Shown here piece by piece: positions 27,079 through 35,859 of a stretch of DNA of 64,000 nt. A model generated the notes under the pieces. The model was given only the letters and a program-made list of their open reading frames with translations, had not been told where the DNA came from and did no database searches. Source of the stretch: Rhizomicrobium sp. (GTDB taxonomy: Bacteria > Pseudomonadota > Alphaproteobacteria > Micropepsales > Micropepsaceae); NCBI GenBank assembly GCA_037200385.1, contig JBBCGL010000001.1:2991418-3055417 (forward strand). Direction: 5' to 3'. The position numbers and the translations under genes are program-made. Each line of letters opens with the position of its first letter. Within the stretch, counting starts at the first letter, position 1.

Positions 27079-27108
27079 TCCGTAAGTGCTTACACAATTG
27101 GCGGAATG
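27076..27108. promoter_or_regulatory. Nested inverted repeats at the MarR start
   Basis: GTAAG-TG-CTTAC (27082-27093) is nested inside CATTCCG/CGGAATG (27076-27082 and 27102-27108). The inner repeat has the form typical of MarR operators. Binding here would block transcription and initiation of the marR-S41 operon. Confidence 0.5.
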
Positions 27109-27186
27109 CCGGCAAGCGCGGCCGCGCGCGGGGCGGCATTGCGCGGATGGGAGGCGTCGCCGACTAGTGTCCGGAGCCGATCGATC

Positions 27187-27361
27187 TAGGGTCCGGACTC
27201 AATTGGGATTCGCAGTGTCACTGTCATGGCCCGCAAAAGCGGGCCTTCCAGGTGACGCCGCCACAATCGTCGAAAGCACGAGCGCACCAACGGGATGGCC
27301 CGCTCTCCGGCGGGCCATGACAAGCCTTTGAATGACTCAGGGCAATTGAGTACGGACCCTA
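27187..27361. mobile_element. MITE-like element with TA target duplication
   Basis: A 171-bp element (27189-27359) is bounded by 17-bp terminal inverted repeats, GGGTCCGGACTCAATTG and CAATTGAGTACGGACCC, with one mismatch, and is flanked on each side by TA. This is the structure of an IS630/mariner-type miniature element. The interior has two GGCCCGC/GCGGGCC hairpins and no coding capacity. It sits in the 460-bp gap between marR and the aminotransferase. Confidence 0.6.
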
Positions 27362-27375
27362 AACCGAAAATACCT

Positions 27376-27507
27376 TGTCATCGCGGCCGACCCCGGCGAA
27401 AGCCGGGGAGAGCCGGGACCCATCGAGACGCGATATGCGATGGGTCCGTCCGCACGCTGTCGCTACGGACCGGCGCGATGCTGACGCATCGCTTGGCCGG
27501 GATGACA
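27376..27507. repeat. Intergenic palindromic repeat, copy 1
   Basis: This member is bounded by TGTCATCGCGGCCG and GGCCGGGATGACA. Inside are ACCCATCG...CGATGGGT and the family core ACGCTGTCGCTACGG followed by GATGCTGACGCATC. It is one of four long palindromes of the same family in the window (others near 28992, 31905, 61717). Confidence 0.65.
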
Positions 27508-27538
27508 GTTCGATTGCGCTGCTTGAACGCGATCAATC

Positions 27539-28924
27539 CTACGCCGCGATCAGCTTTTCCCGCGTCGCCCAGTCGAGCGCCTTGGCGAGGGCGCGTTCCA
27601 GCCGGTCGAACAGCTCGCCGATCTCGGCTTCGGTGATCACCAGCGGCGGGCAGAGCGCGACGCGGTCGCCCAGAAGCGCACGCACGATCAGCCCCTCTTC
27701 CTGCGCGAAGTTCATCAACGTGGCACCGGCCTGCTTCGCCGCCTCGAAACTCTGTTTCGTTTTCTTGTCGGCGACCAGCTCGATCGCACCGATCAGGCCG
27801 ACGCCCACCGCTTCGCCGACCAGCGGATGCTCCGCCAGCGCCTTCAGCCGCTGCTGGAACAGCGGCGCGACGTGGCGGACGTGCCCGACCAGATCGCGGC
27901 GCTGATAGATCTCGATGGTCTTGAGCGCGACGGCGGCCGAGACCGGATGGCCGCTATAGGTGAAGCCGTGGCCGAAGGTGCCGATCCTGCCGGACTCCTG
28001 CTCGACGATGTCGGCGAGCTCGGGCGACAGCAGCACGGCGCTGATCGGCAGATAGGCGCTCGACAGCGCCTTGGCGATCGACATGCTGTCCGGCTCGAAG
28101 CCGTAAGTCGCGCTGCCGAACCAATTGCCGGTGCGGCCGAAGCCGGTGATCACCTCGTCGGCGATCAGCGGGATGCCGTGCCGCGCGAGCACTTTGACGA
28201 CGGCGTCGAAATAGCCCTCGGGCGGCAGGATCACGCCGCCCGCGCCCATCACCGGCTCGGCGATCATCGCGGCGATGGTGTCGGCGCCTTCGGCCTCGAT
28301 CAGCGCGTTCAGGTTCGCGCCCATCCGCGCGGAGAATTGCTGCTCGCTCTCGCCGGGCTCGGCATTGCGGTAATAGTGCGGGCAGTCGGCGAAGCGCGCG
28401 AAGTCGAAGGGCAGGTCGAAGCTCCGGTGGTTGTTGGCGAGGCCGGTGAGCGAGGCGCTCGCCAGCGTCACGCCGTGATAGGCCTTGGTGCGCGACAGGA
28501 TCTTCTTCTTTTTGCCCTGGCCGCGGGCATTCGCGGCGTACCAGTAGAGCTTGACCTGGGTGTCGTTGGCCTCCGAGCCGGAATTGGCGAAGAACACCTT
28601 GCCGACGGCAAAGGGCGCGATCTCCTTCAGCTTCTCCGCCAGCGCGATCGCCGGCTCGTGGCTCTTGCCGCCGAACAGATGGCCGAAGGACAGCTTGCGC
28701 ATCTGTTCCGCCGCGGTCTCGGCCAGCTCGTTGTCGCCCCAGCCCAGCGCGGTGCACCACAGCCCCGCCATCGCCTCGATGTAATCCTTGCCGCTCTCGT
28801 CATAGACCCGCACGCCCTGGCCGCGCTCGATGATCATCGGTCCGGTCTCGCGGAATTTGATGAGATTGGTGTAGGGGTGCAGCACGCTCTGCACGTCGCG
28901 CATCTGGGCATTGGAAAGCGGCAT
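27539..28924 (-). CDS. Class III PLP-dependent aminotransferase
   Basis: The 461-residue protein belongs to the omega-aminotransferases (beta-alanine/pyruvate or amine/pyruvate type). The internal-aldimine lysine is in DSMSIAKALSSAYLPISAV, and the cofactor Asp in LIADEVITGFGRTG. The glycine-rich FFANSGSEANDTQVKL binds the phosphate. ATG 28924 has GGAG upstream and starts the conserved helix. Amino donor unknown. Confidence 0.92.
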   Translation of the reverse strand: MPLSNAQMRDVQSVLHPYTNLIKFRETGPMIIERGQGVRVYDESGKDYIEAMAGLWCTALGWGDNELAETAAEQMRKLSFGHLFGGKSHEPAIALAEKLKEIAPFAVGKVFFANSGSEANDTQVKLYWYAANARGQGKKKKILSRTKAYHGVTLASASLTGLANNHRSFDLPFDFARFADCPHYYRNAEPGESEQQFSARMGANLNALIEAEGADTIAAMIAEPVMGAGGVILPPEGYFDAVVKVLARHGIPLIADEVITGFGRTGNWFGSATYGFEPDSMSIAKALSSAYLPISAVLLSPELADIVEQESGRIGTFGHGFTYSGHPVSAAVALKTIEIYQRRDLVGHVRHVAPLFQQRLKALAEHPLVGEAVGVGLIGAIELVADKKTKQSFEAAKQAGATLMNFAQEEGLIVRALLGDRVALCPPLVITEAEIGELFDRLERALAKALDWATREKLIAA

Positions 28925-28991
28925 GGGGGGACTCCGATAAACGGCTCGCTGTATAGCAGACGTCGGGACGCATCTCGAAATGCAGCTCATT

Positions 28992-29141
28992 TGTCATCCC
29001 CGGCCGAACGCCGCGAAGCGGCGTGAGCGGAAGGGGGCCCAGGTGAGAAATACTGTCACGGTGTTTCCCGCCTGGGTCCCCTTACGCTGTCGCTACGGGG
29101 TCCCTTCGCGATGCTGACGCATCGCTCAGCCGGCGATGACA
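28992..29141. repeat. Intergenic palindromic repeat, copy 2
   Basis: The copy runs from TGTCATCCCCGGCCG to CGGCGATGACA. It contains the paired GCCCAGGTG/CGCCTGGGTCC arms and ACGCTGTCGCTACGGGGTCC plus GATGCTGACGCATC. It lies just upstream of the aminotransferase gene in the 395-bp gap before the patatin-like gene. Confidence 0.7.
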
Positions 29142-29149
29142 GGCGAGTA

Positions 29150-29251
29150 CTATGTCGCGAAAAGCGCTCGCAGCACGATGGGCGTGATCGGATCGTAGCC
29201 GCCGCCCAGCACCGGGCAAACGACCTTCGCGAAATCTGCACGGGCGTGCAT
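29150..29251 (-). CDS. Possible 33-residue ORF or decayed gene tail
   Basis: A minus-strand frame from ATG 29251 to TAG 29150 encodes 33 residues, MHARADFAKVVCPVLGGGYD and on to a hydrophobic LRALFAT end. It reads more like the tail of a conserved protein than random sequence. The repeat at 28992-29141 begins right after its stop. It could be a small gene or what is left of a larger one. Confidence 0.3.
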   Translation of the reverse strand: MHARADFAKVVCPVLGGGYDPITPIVLRALFAT

Positions 29252-29319
29252 CGAATACTTCGCTTTCCAAACAAATCACAGTATTGTCGCACCGTTTATT
29301 CTGGCGGGCGGGGGCTCAC

Positions 29320-31896
29320 ATGGACGAGGCGCAAAAATCGGACCGCGCGGGGGAGCGGGTCTGGTGGGGCGGGATCGCTTGGCGGGCGCGCGCCGCGCTG
29401 GCCGTGTTCGGGCTGGCCGCGCTGGCGCTGATCCTGCCGCCGCAGGTCCAGGACATGCTGGCCAATCTCGCGGACAGCGTCGACATGTCCACCGAGGCCT
29501 GGCTGCACGCGCTGGGCTTCCATTTCGCCATGATCCTGATGGCGGTGGGCCTGTGGTACTGGGCCCGCGCCGTGCTGCTCGCCTGGTTCCGCATCCCCGA
29601 CAACCAGCAGTCGCGCGCGGCGTTCAAGAGCCTGCTCGGCACCGCGACGGCGAATGCCGGCCTCGCGGCGGAGCGCGCCAATGCCTGCCGCGCCTTCGAT
29701 TTCCTGCCCCGGGCGCTCGCGGTCGGCACCGCGCTCGCCGCCGCGCTGGCGACGATCCGCAGCGACAAATACCTGCAGGCGGCGATCGCGCTTGTGTGGG
29801 GCGCCGCGCTCTACTGGCTGCTCGAGCACCGCCTCGCCATCCAGGCGCGGCTCGGCATCCACGAAGCGGCCGCGATCCCGCCGCGGCCGCCCGGCCGCTG
29901 GTGGCTCGCGCGGCTGTGGCAGCGGCTGAAGGAGCTGCTCGACTACGCGCCCTTGGGACGCTGGATGGCGGCGTGGTCGCTGGCCTTTGCGAGCGCGCTG
30001 TTCGTCCTGAGCTTCCTCACCGCTTTCGTGCCGCATTCCATCTTGTGGAAGACCTATCTCGCGCATCTGCTGCCCGGCCCGTCGGTCTTCCTGTTCCTGC
30101 TGGGCCTGAGTGTCGCGCCGCTCACCGTGCTCACCTATGTGGTCGACAACGCGACGCGGTCGATCAGCTGGTGGGGCACGCCGCGCCGGCTGCGCTATGC
30201 GCCGGTGCTCACCCTGCTGCTGGTCCTGATGGGTATCGGGGCGCAGATCCTGAACCTGCACGCGCTGCGCCTCGTCGACGAGCCGAATGCGATGACGCCC
30301 GAGCAGCGCCAGCCACTCTCCGTGCTGTTCAAGGCCTGGGTCGCCAAATGCGCCCCCGGCGACGGGCCGGTGCAGCCGGTGATCGTCGCGGTGTCGGGCG
30401 GCGCCAGCCGCGCCAGCCTGTGGGCGGCGCGCGTGCTCGACGTGGTCGACGACAGCGTGCGCCGGAGCGGCAGCAAGAGCGCCTCGATCTTCGCGGTCAG
30501 CTCGGTCTCGGGCGGCTCGCTCGGCACCGCCGCTTATCTCGCGATGCGCGCCGGCCTGTCGGAGAAGGGCACCGCCTGCGCCCTGCCCCCGGTGCCGAAC
30601 GAGACGCGCGACATCGCCACCATCGAGGCGATGCGCGCCGACGCCATCGGCCCCGCGCTGGCCGGCACCATGCTGGGCGACGCGCCGCGCGCCTTGGCCG
30701 CCTATTTCGCCTGGCCCGTCGTGAAGGTGCAGGCCCTGCTGCGCGCCGAAAGCGACCACAGCGACCAGATCCGGCTGCTGCGCGCCAACGACCGTGCCGA
30801 GGCGCTGGAGCGCGCCTTCGAATACAATTGGCAGGTCAACGGCGTCGATTCCATCAAGGCCGTGCAGGCGCCGCCGCTCGGGCTGGAGCGGCCCTATCTC
30901 TCGCTGTTCTACGGTCCCGGCGCGACGCCGCGCGGCGACGTTCCGCTGTGGATCAGCAACGGCACCGACGTGTCGACCGGCGACCGGCTGCTCACCCTGC
31001 CCTTCGCGGTCAATGCCGAGCGCTTCTGCACCGGCGACGGCAAATGGTACGCGCCGGACGATATCCCGCAGCCCGGCTGCGGCAAGCCGCATGCCGCCTA
31101 TTTCTGGCAGGCGCGCGGGCCGTTCCTGGCGGCGCGCGACGTGCTCACGCTGATGCGCGCCGACGTGCCGATCTCCACCGCGATCGACAACACCTCGCGC
31201 TTCCCCTTCCTCAGCCCGTCCGGCGAGCTCACCCCGCTGTGGAATCCCAAGCCGCCGGGCGTCAAGAAGCCCGACGACGCGCAGATCATCGACGGCGGCT
31301 ATTTCGAGAATGACGGGATCATGAGCGCGATGGAGCTGGCGGCATGGCTCAAGGCCTATGGGCCGAGCCTGATCGGGCGGCCGGTCTGGCCGATCGTGGT
31401 CGAAGCCATCGCCGACGCCGATCCGGGCAAGGAGGAGCGCGACATCCCGCGCTGCGGCAACCTGCTGCCGCTCAATCCCGGCGTCGCCAATGCGCAGCCG
31501 CGCGACTCGCAATTCCTCGTGCCGCTGATCGGCCTGGCCGCGGTGCGCAGCGGCCATTCGCGCGCCCTGCTGCAGCAGGCGCTCGAGGATTTCTGCGGCG
31601 AGGGCGGACAGCAGGCCTTCTTCGACTTCTATCTCTACAGCGCGCCGGATTTCACCATCCCGCTCAACTGGTCGCTGTCGGAACGGGTCGCCGATTTCAT
31701 CTGGGACGGTTCGATGGCGACCTGCGGCAATGTCGCGGAGCGCCGCAACCTGGTCGCGACGCTGACCCTGCCCGGCACGGCGTGGAAGACCGGCGGCGAC
31801 CTGGGCGGCCGCAGCCTCTATGCCTGCCGCGGCGATCCGTTGAAGGTGACGACCGTGACGCTGCCGAAGCTGCCGCCGGCGGGCGGGGGACCGTAA
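29320..31896 (+). CDS. Large membrane protein with patatin-like phospholipase domain
   Basis: The 858-residue protein has an N-terminal membrane part with about six helices (roughly 20-330) and a C-terminal patatin-type hydrolase. In the latter VAVSGGASRASLW forms the glycine-rich oxyanion loop, SSVSGGSLGTAAYLA carries the nucleophile Ser, and IIDGGYFENDG carries the catalytic Asp. It should release fatty acids from membrane lipids; several Cys suggest an outside-facing domain. ATG 29320 is preferred over an upstream TTG. A palindromic repeat follows the gene. Confidence 0.82.
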   Translation: MDEAQKSDRAGERVWWGGIAWRARAALAVFGLAALALILPPQVQDMLANLADSVDMSTEAWLHALGFHFAMILMAVGLWYWARAVLLAWFRIPDNQQSRAAFKSLLGTATANAGLAAERANACRAFDFLPRALAVGTALAAALATIRSDKYLQAAIALVWGAALYWLLEHRLAIQARLGIHEAAAIPPRPPGRWWLARLWQRLKELLDYAPLGRWMAAWSLAFASALFVLSFLTAFVPHSILWKTYLAHLLPGPSVFLFLLGLSVAPLTVLTYVVDNATRSISWWGTPRRLRYAPVLTLLLVLMGIGAQILNLHALRLVDEPNAMTPEQRQPLSVLFKAWVAKCAPGDGPVQPVIVAVSGGASRASLWAARVLDVVDDSVRRSGSKSASIFAVSSVSGGSLGTAAYLAMRAGLSEKGTACALPPVPNETRDIATIEAMRADAIGPALAGTMLGDAPRALAAYFAWPVVKVQALLRAESDHSDQIRLLRANDRAEALERAFEYNWQVNGVDSIKAVQAPPLGLERPYLSLFYGPGATPRGDVPLWISNGTDVSTGDRLLTLPFAVNAERFCTGDGKWYAPDDIPQPGCGKPHAAYFWQARGPFLAARDVLTLMRADVPISTAIDNTSRFPFLSPSGELTPLWNPKPPGVKKPDDAQIIDGGYFENDGIMSAMELAAWLKAYGPSLIGRPVWPIVVEAIADADPGKEERDIPRCGNLLPLNPGVANAQPRDSQFLVPLIGLAAVRSGHSRALLQQALEDFCGEGGQQAFFDFYLYSAPDFTIPLNWSLSERVADFIWDGSMATCGNVAERRNLVATLTLPGTAWKTGGDLGGRSLYACRGDPLKVTTVTLPKLPPAGGGP

Positions 31897-31904
31897 GGCT
31901 CCGT

Positions 31905-32056
31905 TGTCATCCCCCGCGCGAACGCCGCGTCGCGGCGTGAGGGGACTGCGTAGCGACCGCGTACGCAGACCCAGGTGGCAAATTCCGTCACGGTGTTCCC
32001 ACCTGGGTCCCCTTCCCTTCGCACTCGCTGACGCTCGCGCTCAGCCGGGGATGACA
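31905..32056. repeat. Intergenic palindromic repeat, copy 3
   Basis: Bounded by TGTCATCCCCCGCGCG and CCGGGGATGACA, with the inner pair GACCCAGGTGG/CCACCTGGGTCC. It starts 8 bp after the patatin-like gene and may end its transcript as a long hairpin. Confidence 0.7.
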
Positions 32057-32064
32057 AGTTGTGT

Positions 32065-32199
32065 CTATAACCTACCCAGCGCCCCGCGCTCGGCCGCCGT
32101 CAGGTACAGCCCGCGCGCGACGGCGAATTGCTTGCGCGCGTCGTCGAGCGCTTCGGCCGCGGCGCCGCCGCCGGAGGCACCGTCCTCGCCCTCAGCCAT
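32065..32199 (-). CDS. Possible 44-residue small protein
   Basis: ATG 32199 opens a 44-codon frame: an acidic Gly/Ala-rich start (MAEGEDGASGGGAAAEALDD) and a helical C-terminus ending YLTAAERGALGRL. The helical half looks constrained. No strong ribosome site is present. It lies alone between a repeat and the acyl-CoA ligase gene on the opposite strand. Confidence 0.35.
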   Translation of the reverse strand: MAEGEDGASGGGAAAEALDDARKQFAVARGLYLTAAERGALGRL

Positions 32200-32364
32200 G
32201 CCTGTTGTCCGCGTTATCGGCCATGGAATCCCTCGTGCGCTTATAGCGCGGCAGGGGGCGCCGCCAAATGCGCTGCATCCGGCGCGGCCGCGACGACAAA
32301 GCGGCACATTTGCCCGCGCCGCTCGGGCTTCCTATTATATCGGCAAGAAACAGAGGGTTACGCC

Positions 32365-33999
32365 ATGCAGGGCCTCATGCAGGACTGGCCGTTGCTGGTC
32401 CACAAGATCATCGACCACGCCGCGATCAACCACGGCGACCGCGAAGTCGTGACCCGCTCGGTCGAGGGGCCGATCCATCGCACCACGTATGGCGAGATCG
32501 CCGCACGGTCGCACAAGGTGGCGGCGGCGCTGGACCGGCTCGGCATCCGCGAAGGCGACCGCGTCGCGACGCTGGCGTGGAACACCTGGCGCCATATCGA
32601 GACCTGGTACGGCATCGCCGGCATCGGCGCGGTCTATCACACCCTCAATCCGCGGCTGTTCCCCGACCAGCTCGCCTACATCGCCAACCATGCCGAGGAC
32701 AAAGTCCTGTTCTTCGACATCACCTTCGCGCCGCTGGTCGAGCAGCTCGCGCCGCACCTGCCCACTGTCGAGCTCTACATCGCGCTGACCGACGCGGCGC
32801 ATCTGCCCAAGGCGAACATCCCCAATCTCGTGGCCTACGAGGAATTCATCGCCGGCGCCGACGAGAATTTCCCCTGGAAGGCGGTCGACGAGACGGCGGC
32901 CTGCGGGCTCTGCTACACCTCGGGCACGACGGGCAACCCGAAGGGCGTGCTCTACTCCCACCGCTCCAACGTGCTGCATGCGCTGATGGCGGCGCAGACC
33001 GATGCGCAGGGCCTGTCGGGCCGCGACTCGATCCTGCCCGTGGTGCCGATGTTCCATGCCAATGCCTGGGCGCTCGCCTTCACCGCGCCGATGGTCGGCG
33101 CCAAGCTGGTGATGCCGGGCCCCAAGCTCGATGGCCCCTCGGTTTGCGAATTGATGACGGACGAGAAGGTCACGATGACTGCCGCGGTGCCCACCGTGTG
33201 GCTGGCGGCGCTGCAATATCTGGAATCCCAGGGCCGCACCCTGCCGCACCTCAAGCGCGTGCTGATCGGCGGCTCGGCCTGCCCGCGTTCGATGATCGAG
33301 ACGTTCGAGACCAAATACGGCGTGCAGGTCATCCATGCCTGGGGCATGACCGAGATGAGCCCGCTGGGCACCACCGGCACGCTCAAGCACCATGTCGCCG
33401 AGCTGCCTTACGACCAGCAGCTCGACTACAAGGTCAAGCAGGGCCATGCGGTGTTCGGGGTCGAGATGAAGATCACCGACGACGACGACAAGGCGCTGCC
33501 GCGCGACGGCAAGGCGTTCGGCCACCTGAAGGTGCGCGGCCCGGCGGTCGCGAAGGCGTATTTCCGCGGCGAGGGCGGCGACGCCTTCGACAAGGACGAC
33601 TGGTTCGACACCGGCGACGTCGCGACCATCGACCCGGAAGGCTATATGACCATCACCGACCGCTCGAAGGACGTGATCAAGTCGGGCGGCGAATGGATCT
33701 CGTCGATCGAGATCGAGAACCTCGCGGTCGGCCATCCGGCCGTCGCCGAGGCCGCGGTGATCGGCGTGCACCATCCCAAATGGGACGAACGGCCGCTGCT
33801 GATTGTCGTGCTCAAGCCCGGCAAGAGCGCGACGCGCGAGGAGATTCTGGGCTATCTGGGCGGCAAGATCGCCAAGTGGTGGATGCCCGACGACGTGCAG
33901 TTCGTCGCCGAGATCCCCCACACCGCGACCGGCAAGATCCAGAAGACCGCCCTGCGCGAGCAGTTCGGCGCCTATCGCCTGCCCACCGCCGCGGAGTAG
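32365..33999 (+). CDS. Long/medium-chain fatty acyl-CoA ligase
   Basis: The 544-residue enzyme activates fatty acids with ATP and CoA. The AMP-binding P-loop is [16 protein letters not shown], the A5 motif [12 protein letters not shown], the A7/A8 region [20 protein letters not shown], and the A10 catalytic Lys lies in [21 protein letters not shown] lies 7 bp before ATG 32365. It likely feeds the beta-oxidation genes elsewhere in the window. The DUF1499 gene follows after 10 bp. Confidence 0.93.
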   Translation: MQGLMQDWPLLVHKIIDHAAINHGDREVVTRSVEGPIHRTTYGEIAARSHKVAAALDRLGIREGDRVATLAWNTWRHIETWYGIAGIGAVYHTLNPRLFPDQLAYIANHAEDKVLFFDITFAPLVEQLAPHLPTVELYIALTDAAHLPKANIPNLVAYEEFIAGADENFPWKAVDETAACGLCYTSGTTGNPKGVLYSHRSNVLHALMAAQTDAQGLSGRDSILPVVPMFHANAWALAFTAPMVGAKLVMPGPKLDGPSVCELMTDEKVTMTAAVPTVWLAALQYLESQGRTLPHLKRVLIGGSACPRSMIETFETKYGVQVIHAWGMTEMSPLGTTGTLKHHVAELPYDQQLDYKVKQGHAVFGVEMKITDDDDKALPRDGKAFGHLKVRGPAVAKAYFRGEGGDAFDKDDWFDTGDVATIDPEGYMTITDRSKDVIKSGGEWISSIEIENLAVGHPAVAEAAVIGVHHPKWDERPLLIVVLKPGKSATREEILGYLGGKIAKWWMPDDVQFVAEIPHTATGKIQKTALREQFGAYRLPTAAE

Positions 34000-34009
34000 C
34001 CTCAGCGTC

Positions 34010-34774
34010 ATGCGCTCACAGTACGTCGCAGCCGTCCTTTCGCTTGTCTGCTTCGTCCTCGGCGCGGCGATCGCGCTGACCGCCTCGCATGGCGTGAGCC
34101 ATCATTGGTGGAGCTACCAGAGCGGGCTGGAGATCGCGGCGCCGGGCTTCCTGCTCGGGCTGGTCGGCGCCGGGGCCGGCGGATTGTGGCTGGCGCGGGC
34201 GCTGAACCTCAACGACAGCGCGGGCTGGAAGTCCGGCGCGCTGGGGCTGGCGGGCTCGCTGCTGCTGATCTTCTTTCCGCTCAACCAGCTGCGGCTCTAT
34301 CTCGTCTCGCCGCCGATCCACGACATCTCGACCGATCCGGAATATCCGCCGCCCTTCGTAGCGCTGCTGCCGCTGCGGGCGGGCGCGCCGAACGGGCCGG
34401 AGTATGACGGCATGAAGCTCGTCACCTATGGCGGCAAGCGCACCCATGTCGCGGCGGCGCAGAAGAAGGCCTATCCCGACATCAAGCCGGCGCGGCTGCT
34501 CTCCAAGCCCTCGGTGATCTTCTGGCGCGCCTTCGAGCGGGCCAAGGACATGGGCTGGAACGTCGTCTATTTCAGCGAGAAGGACGGCCGCATCGAGGCG
34601 ACCCATACCAGCTTCTGGTTCGGGCGGGTCGCCGACATCTCGATCCGGGTGATGCCCGCGGGCCGGATCGGCGCCCGCCTCGACATCCGCGCCAAGAGCC
34701 GCAGCGGCGAGAGCGACATGGGCGCCAGCGCCGCGCTGGTCATGGCCTATCTCAAGGCGATCGAGGGGAAGTAG
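34010..34774 (+). CDS. DUF1499 family membrane protein
   Basis: The 254-residue protein has three N-terminal membrane helices (about 5-27, 43-65, 72-95) and a soluble DUF1499 domain with ISTDPEYPPPF near its start and IEATHTSFWFGRVADISIRV in the middle. The function of DUF1499 is unknown. It follows the acyl-CoA ligase by 10 bp and probably shares its transcript. Convergent with the ArsR gene. Confidence 0.85.
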   Translation: MRSQYVAAVLSLVCFVLGAAIALTASHGVSHHWWSYQSGLEIAAPGFLLGLVGAGAGGLWLARALNLNDSAGWKSGALGLAGSLLLIFFPLNQLRLYLVSPPIHDISTDPEYPPPFVALLPLRAGAPNGPEYDGMKLVTYGGKRTHVAAAQKKAYPDIKPARLLSKPSVIFWRAFERAKDMGWNVVYFSEKDGRIEATHTSFWFGRVADISIRVMPAGRIGARLDIRAKSRSGESDMGASAALVMAYLKAIEGK

Positions 34775-34781
34775 CACGCCG

Positions 34782-35480
34782 TCACTCCGCTGGGACGACG
34801 GTGCCGACAAACATCTTCTCGAACGCCTTCAACCCCGGCGGCGTGAAGGTCACCGCGCGCGAATCCCTCTCCCGTTTCGCCCAGCCCAGGGCGTAGATCC
34901 GCGCCAGCAGCGCCGCGCCCAGCGCGCCCGCGAGATGGCTGCGGCGCACGCTCCAGTCGAGGCAGTCCTTGCACAGCGCCCGCCGCGCGGACATCGCCGC
35001 TGCGAGATCGATTCCGAACGCGCGCAGGAACGCTTCGCCCCTGCGCGTCAACGCCAGCCCGTCGCCGCGGCGGGCGAGCAGACGGCGCGCCATCATCCCG
35101 TCGAACAGCGCGACGCCGAGGTCGCCCGCCAGATGGTCGTAGCAGACCCGGGCGCGGCGCAGCGCCGGCTCGGCCGGCCCGGTGCGCGCGCGGCGATGAC
35201 CGGTCCGCTCGGCGAGGCTCATGAGGGTTTCGAGCAGGCCGGCGACATCGGCGCCCGCCAGCGCGTAATAGGCATGGCGGCCCTGGCGGCGCGGCACGAC
35301 CAGCCCGCCGGCGCTGAGCTTGCCCAGATGCGCGCTGGCGGTCTGCGCCGTGACGCCGGCCTCGCGCGCCAGCTCGCCCGCGGTGAGCGCCTGGCCGCCG
35401 AGCAGCGCGGTCAGCATGTTGGCGCGCGCCGGATCGCCCAGCAGGGCAGCAAGCGCGGCGATGTCGGGGCCGGATTTCAT
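34782..35480 (-). CDS. ArsR/SmtB-type regulator with long C-terminal domain
   Basis: The 232-residue protein starts with an ArsR winged helix ([20 protein letters not shown], then [20 protein letters not shown] and [11 protein letters not shown]). The extra C-terminal half has [20 protein letters not shown], a conserved Cys pair that could sense a metal or thiol. It diverges from the NIPSNAP gene across 74 bp containing TTCGA-N6-TCGAA, a candidate operator. Confidence 0.85.
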   Translation of the reverse strand: MKSGPDIAALAALLGDPARANMLTALLGGQALTAGELAREAGVTAQTASAHLGKLSAGGLVVPRRQGRHAYYALAGADVAGLLETLMSLAERTGHRRARTGPAEPALRRARVCYDHLAGDLGVALFDGMMARRLLARRGDGLALTRRGEAFLRAFGIDLAAAMSARRALCKDCLDWSVRRSHLAGALGAALLARIYALGWAKRERDSRAVTFTPPGLKAFEKMFVGTVVPAE

Positions 35481-35554
35481 CCTTCGAGCGTAGTCGAAAC
35501 ATGGCCGCCGGTCCATGGCCTAGCCTGCCGCCATCCTTCGATGGAGACCGCACC

Positions 35555-35857
35555 GTGACCGTGACCTGCTGCATCCGCTACGTGCTCGATCCTTACAAGC
35601 GCGACGCGTTCGAGGCCTATGCGAAGGCGTGGGCATCGATCATCCCGGCCTGCGGCGGCGATCTCGTCGGCTACTGGATGCCGCATGAAGGGACGGACAA
35701 CATCGCGCTGGCGCTGATCTCGTTTCCGTCGCTGGCCGCCTATGAGCAATACCGCGCGCGGCTGAGGGCGGACGCGAAAGCGATGGAGAATTTCGCCTTC
35801 GCGCAACGCGAGCGCTTCATCGTGAGCGAAGAGCGGACGTTTCTGCGCAGGGCGTGA
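35555..35857 (+). CDS. NIPSNAP family protein
   Basis: The 100-residue protein has the dimeric ferredoxin-like pattern of NIPSNAP ([38 protein letters not shown]). Its reaction is unknown. GTG 35555 was chosen because GGAG lies 8 bp upstream; a longer frame starts at ATG 35501. It is divergent from and probably controlled by the ArsR regulator. Confidence 0.82.
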   Translation: MTVTCCIRYVLDPYKRDAFEAYAKAWASIIPACGGDLVGYWMPHEGTDNIALALISFPSLAAYEQYRARLRADAKAMENFAFAQRERFIVSEERTFLRRA

Positions 35858-35859
35858 CG

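Noticed and set aside
29296-31557. Very long open frame antisense to the patatin-like gene
   Set aside because: It is Arg/Gly/His-rich without domains, a typical shadow of a GC-rich gene on the other strand.
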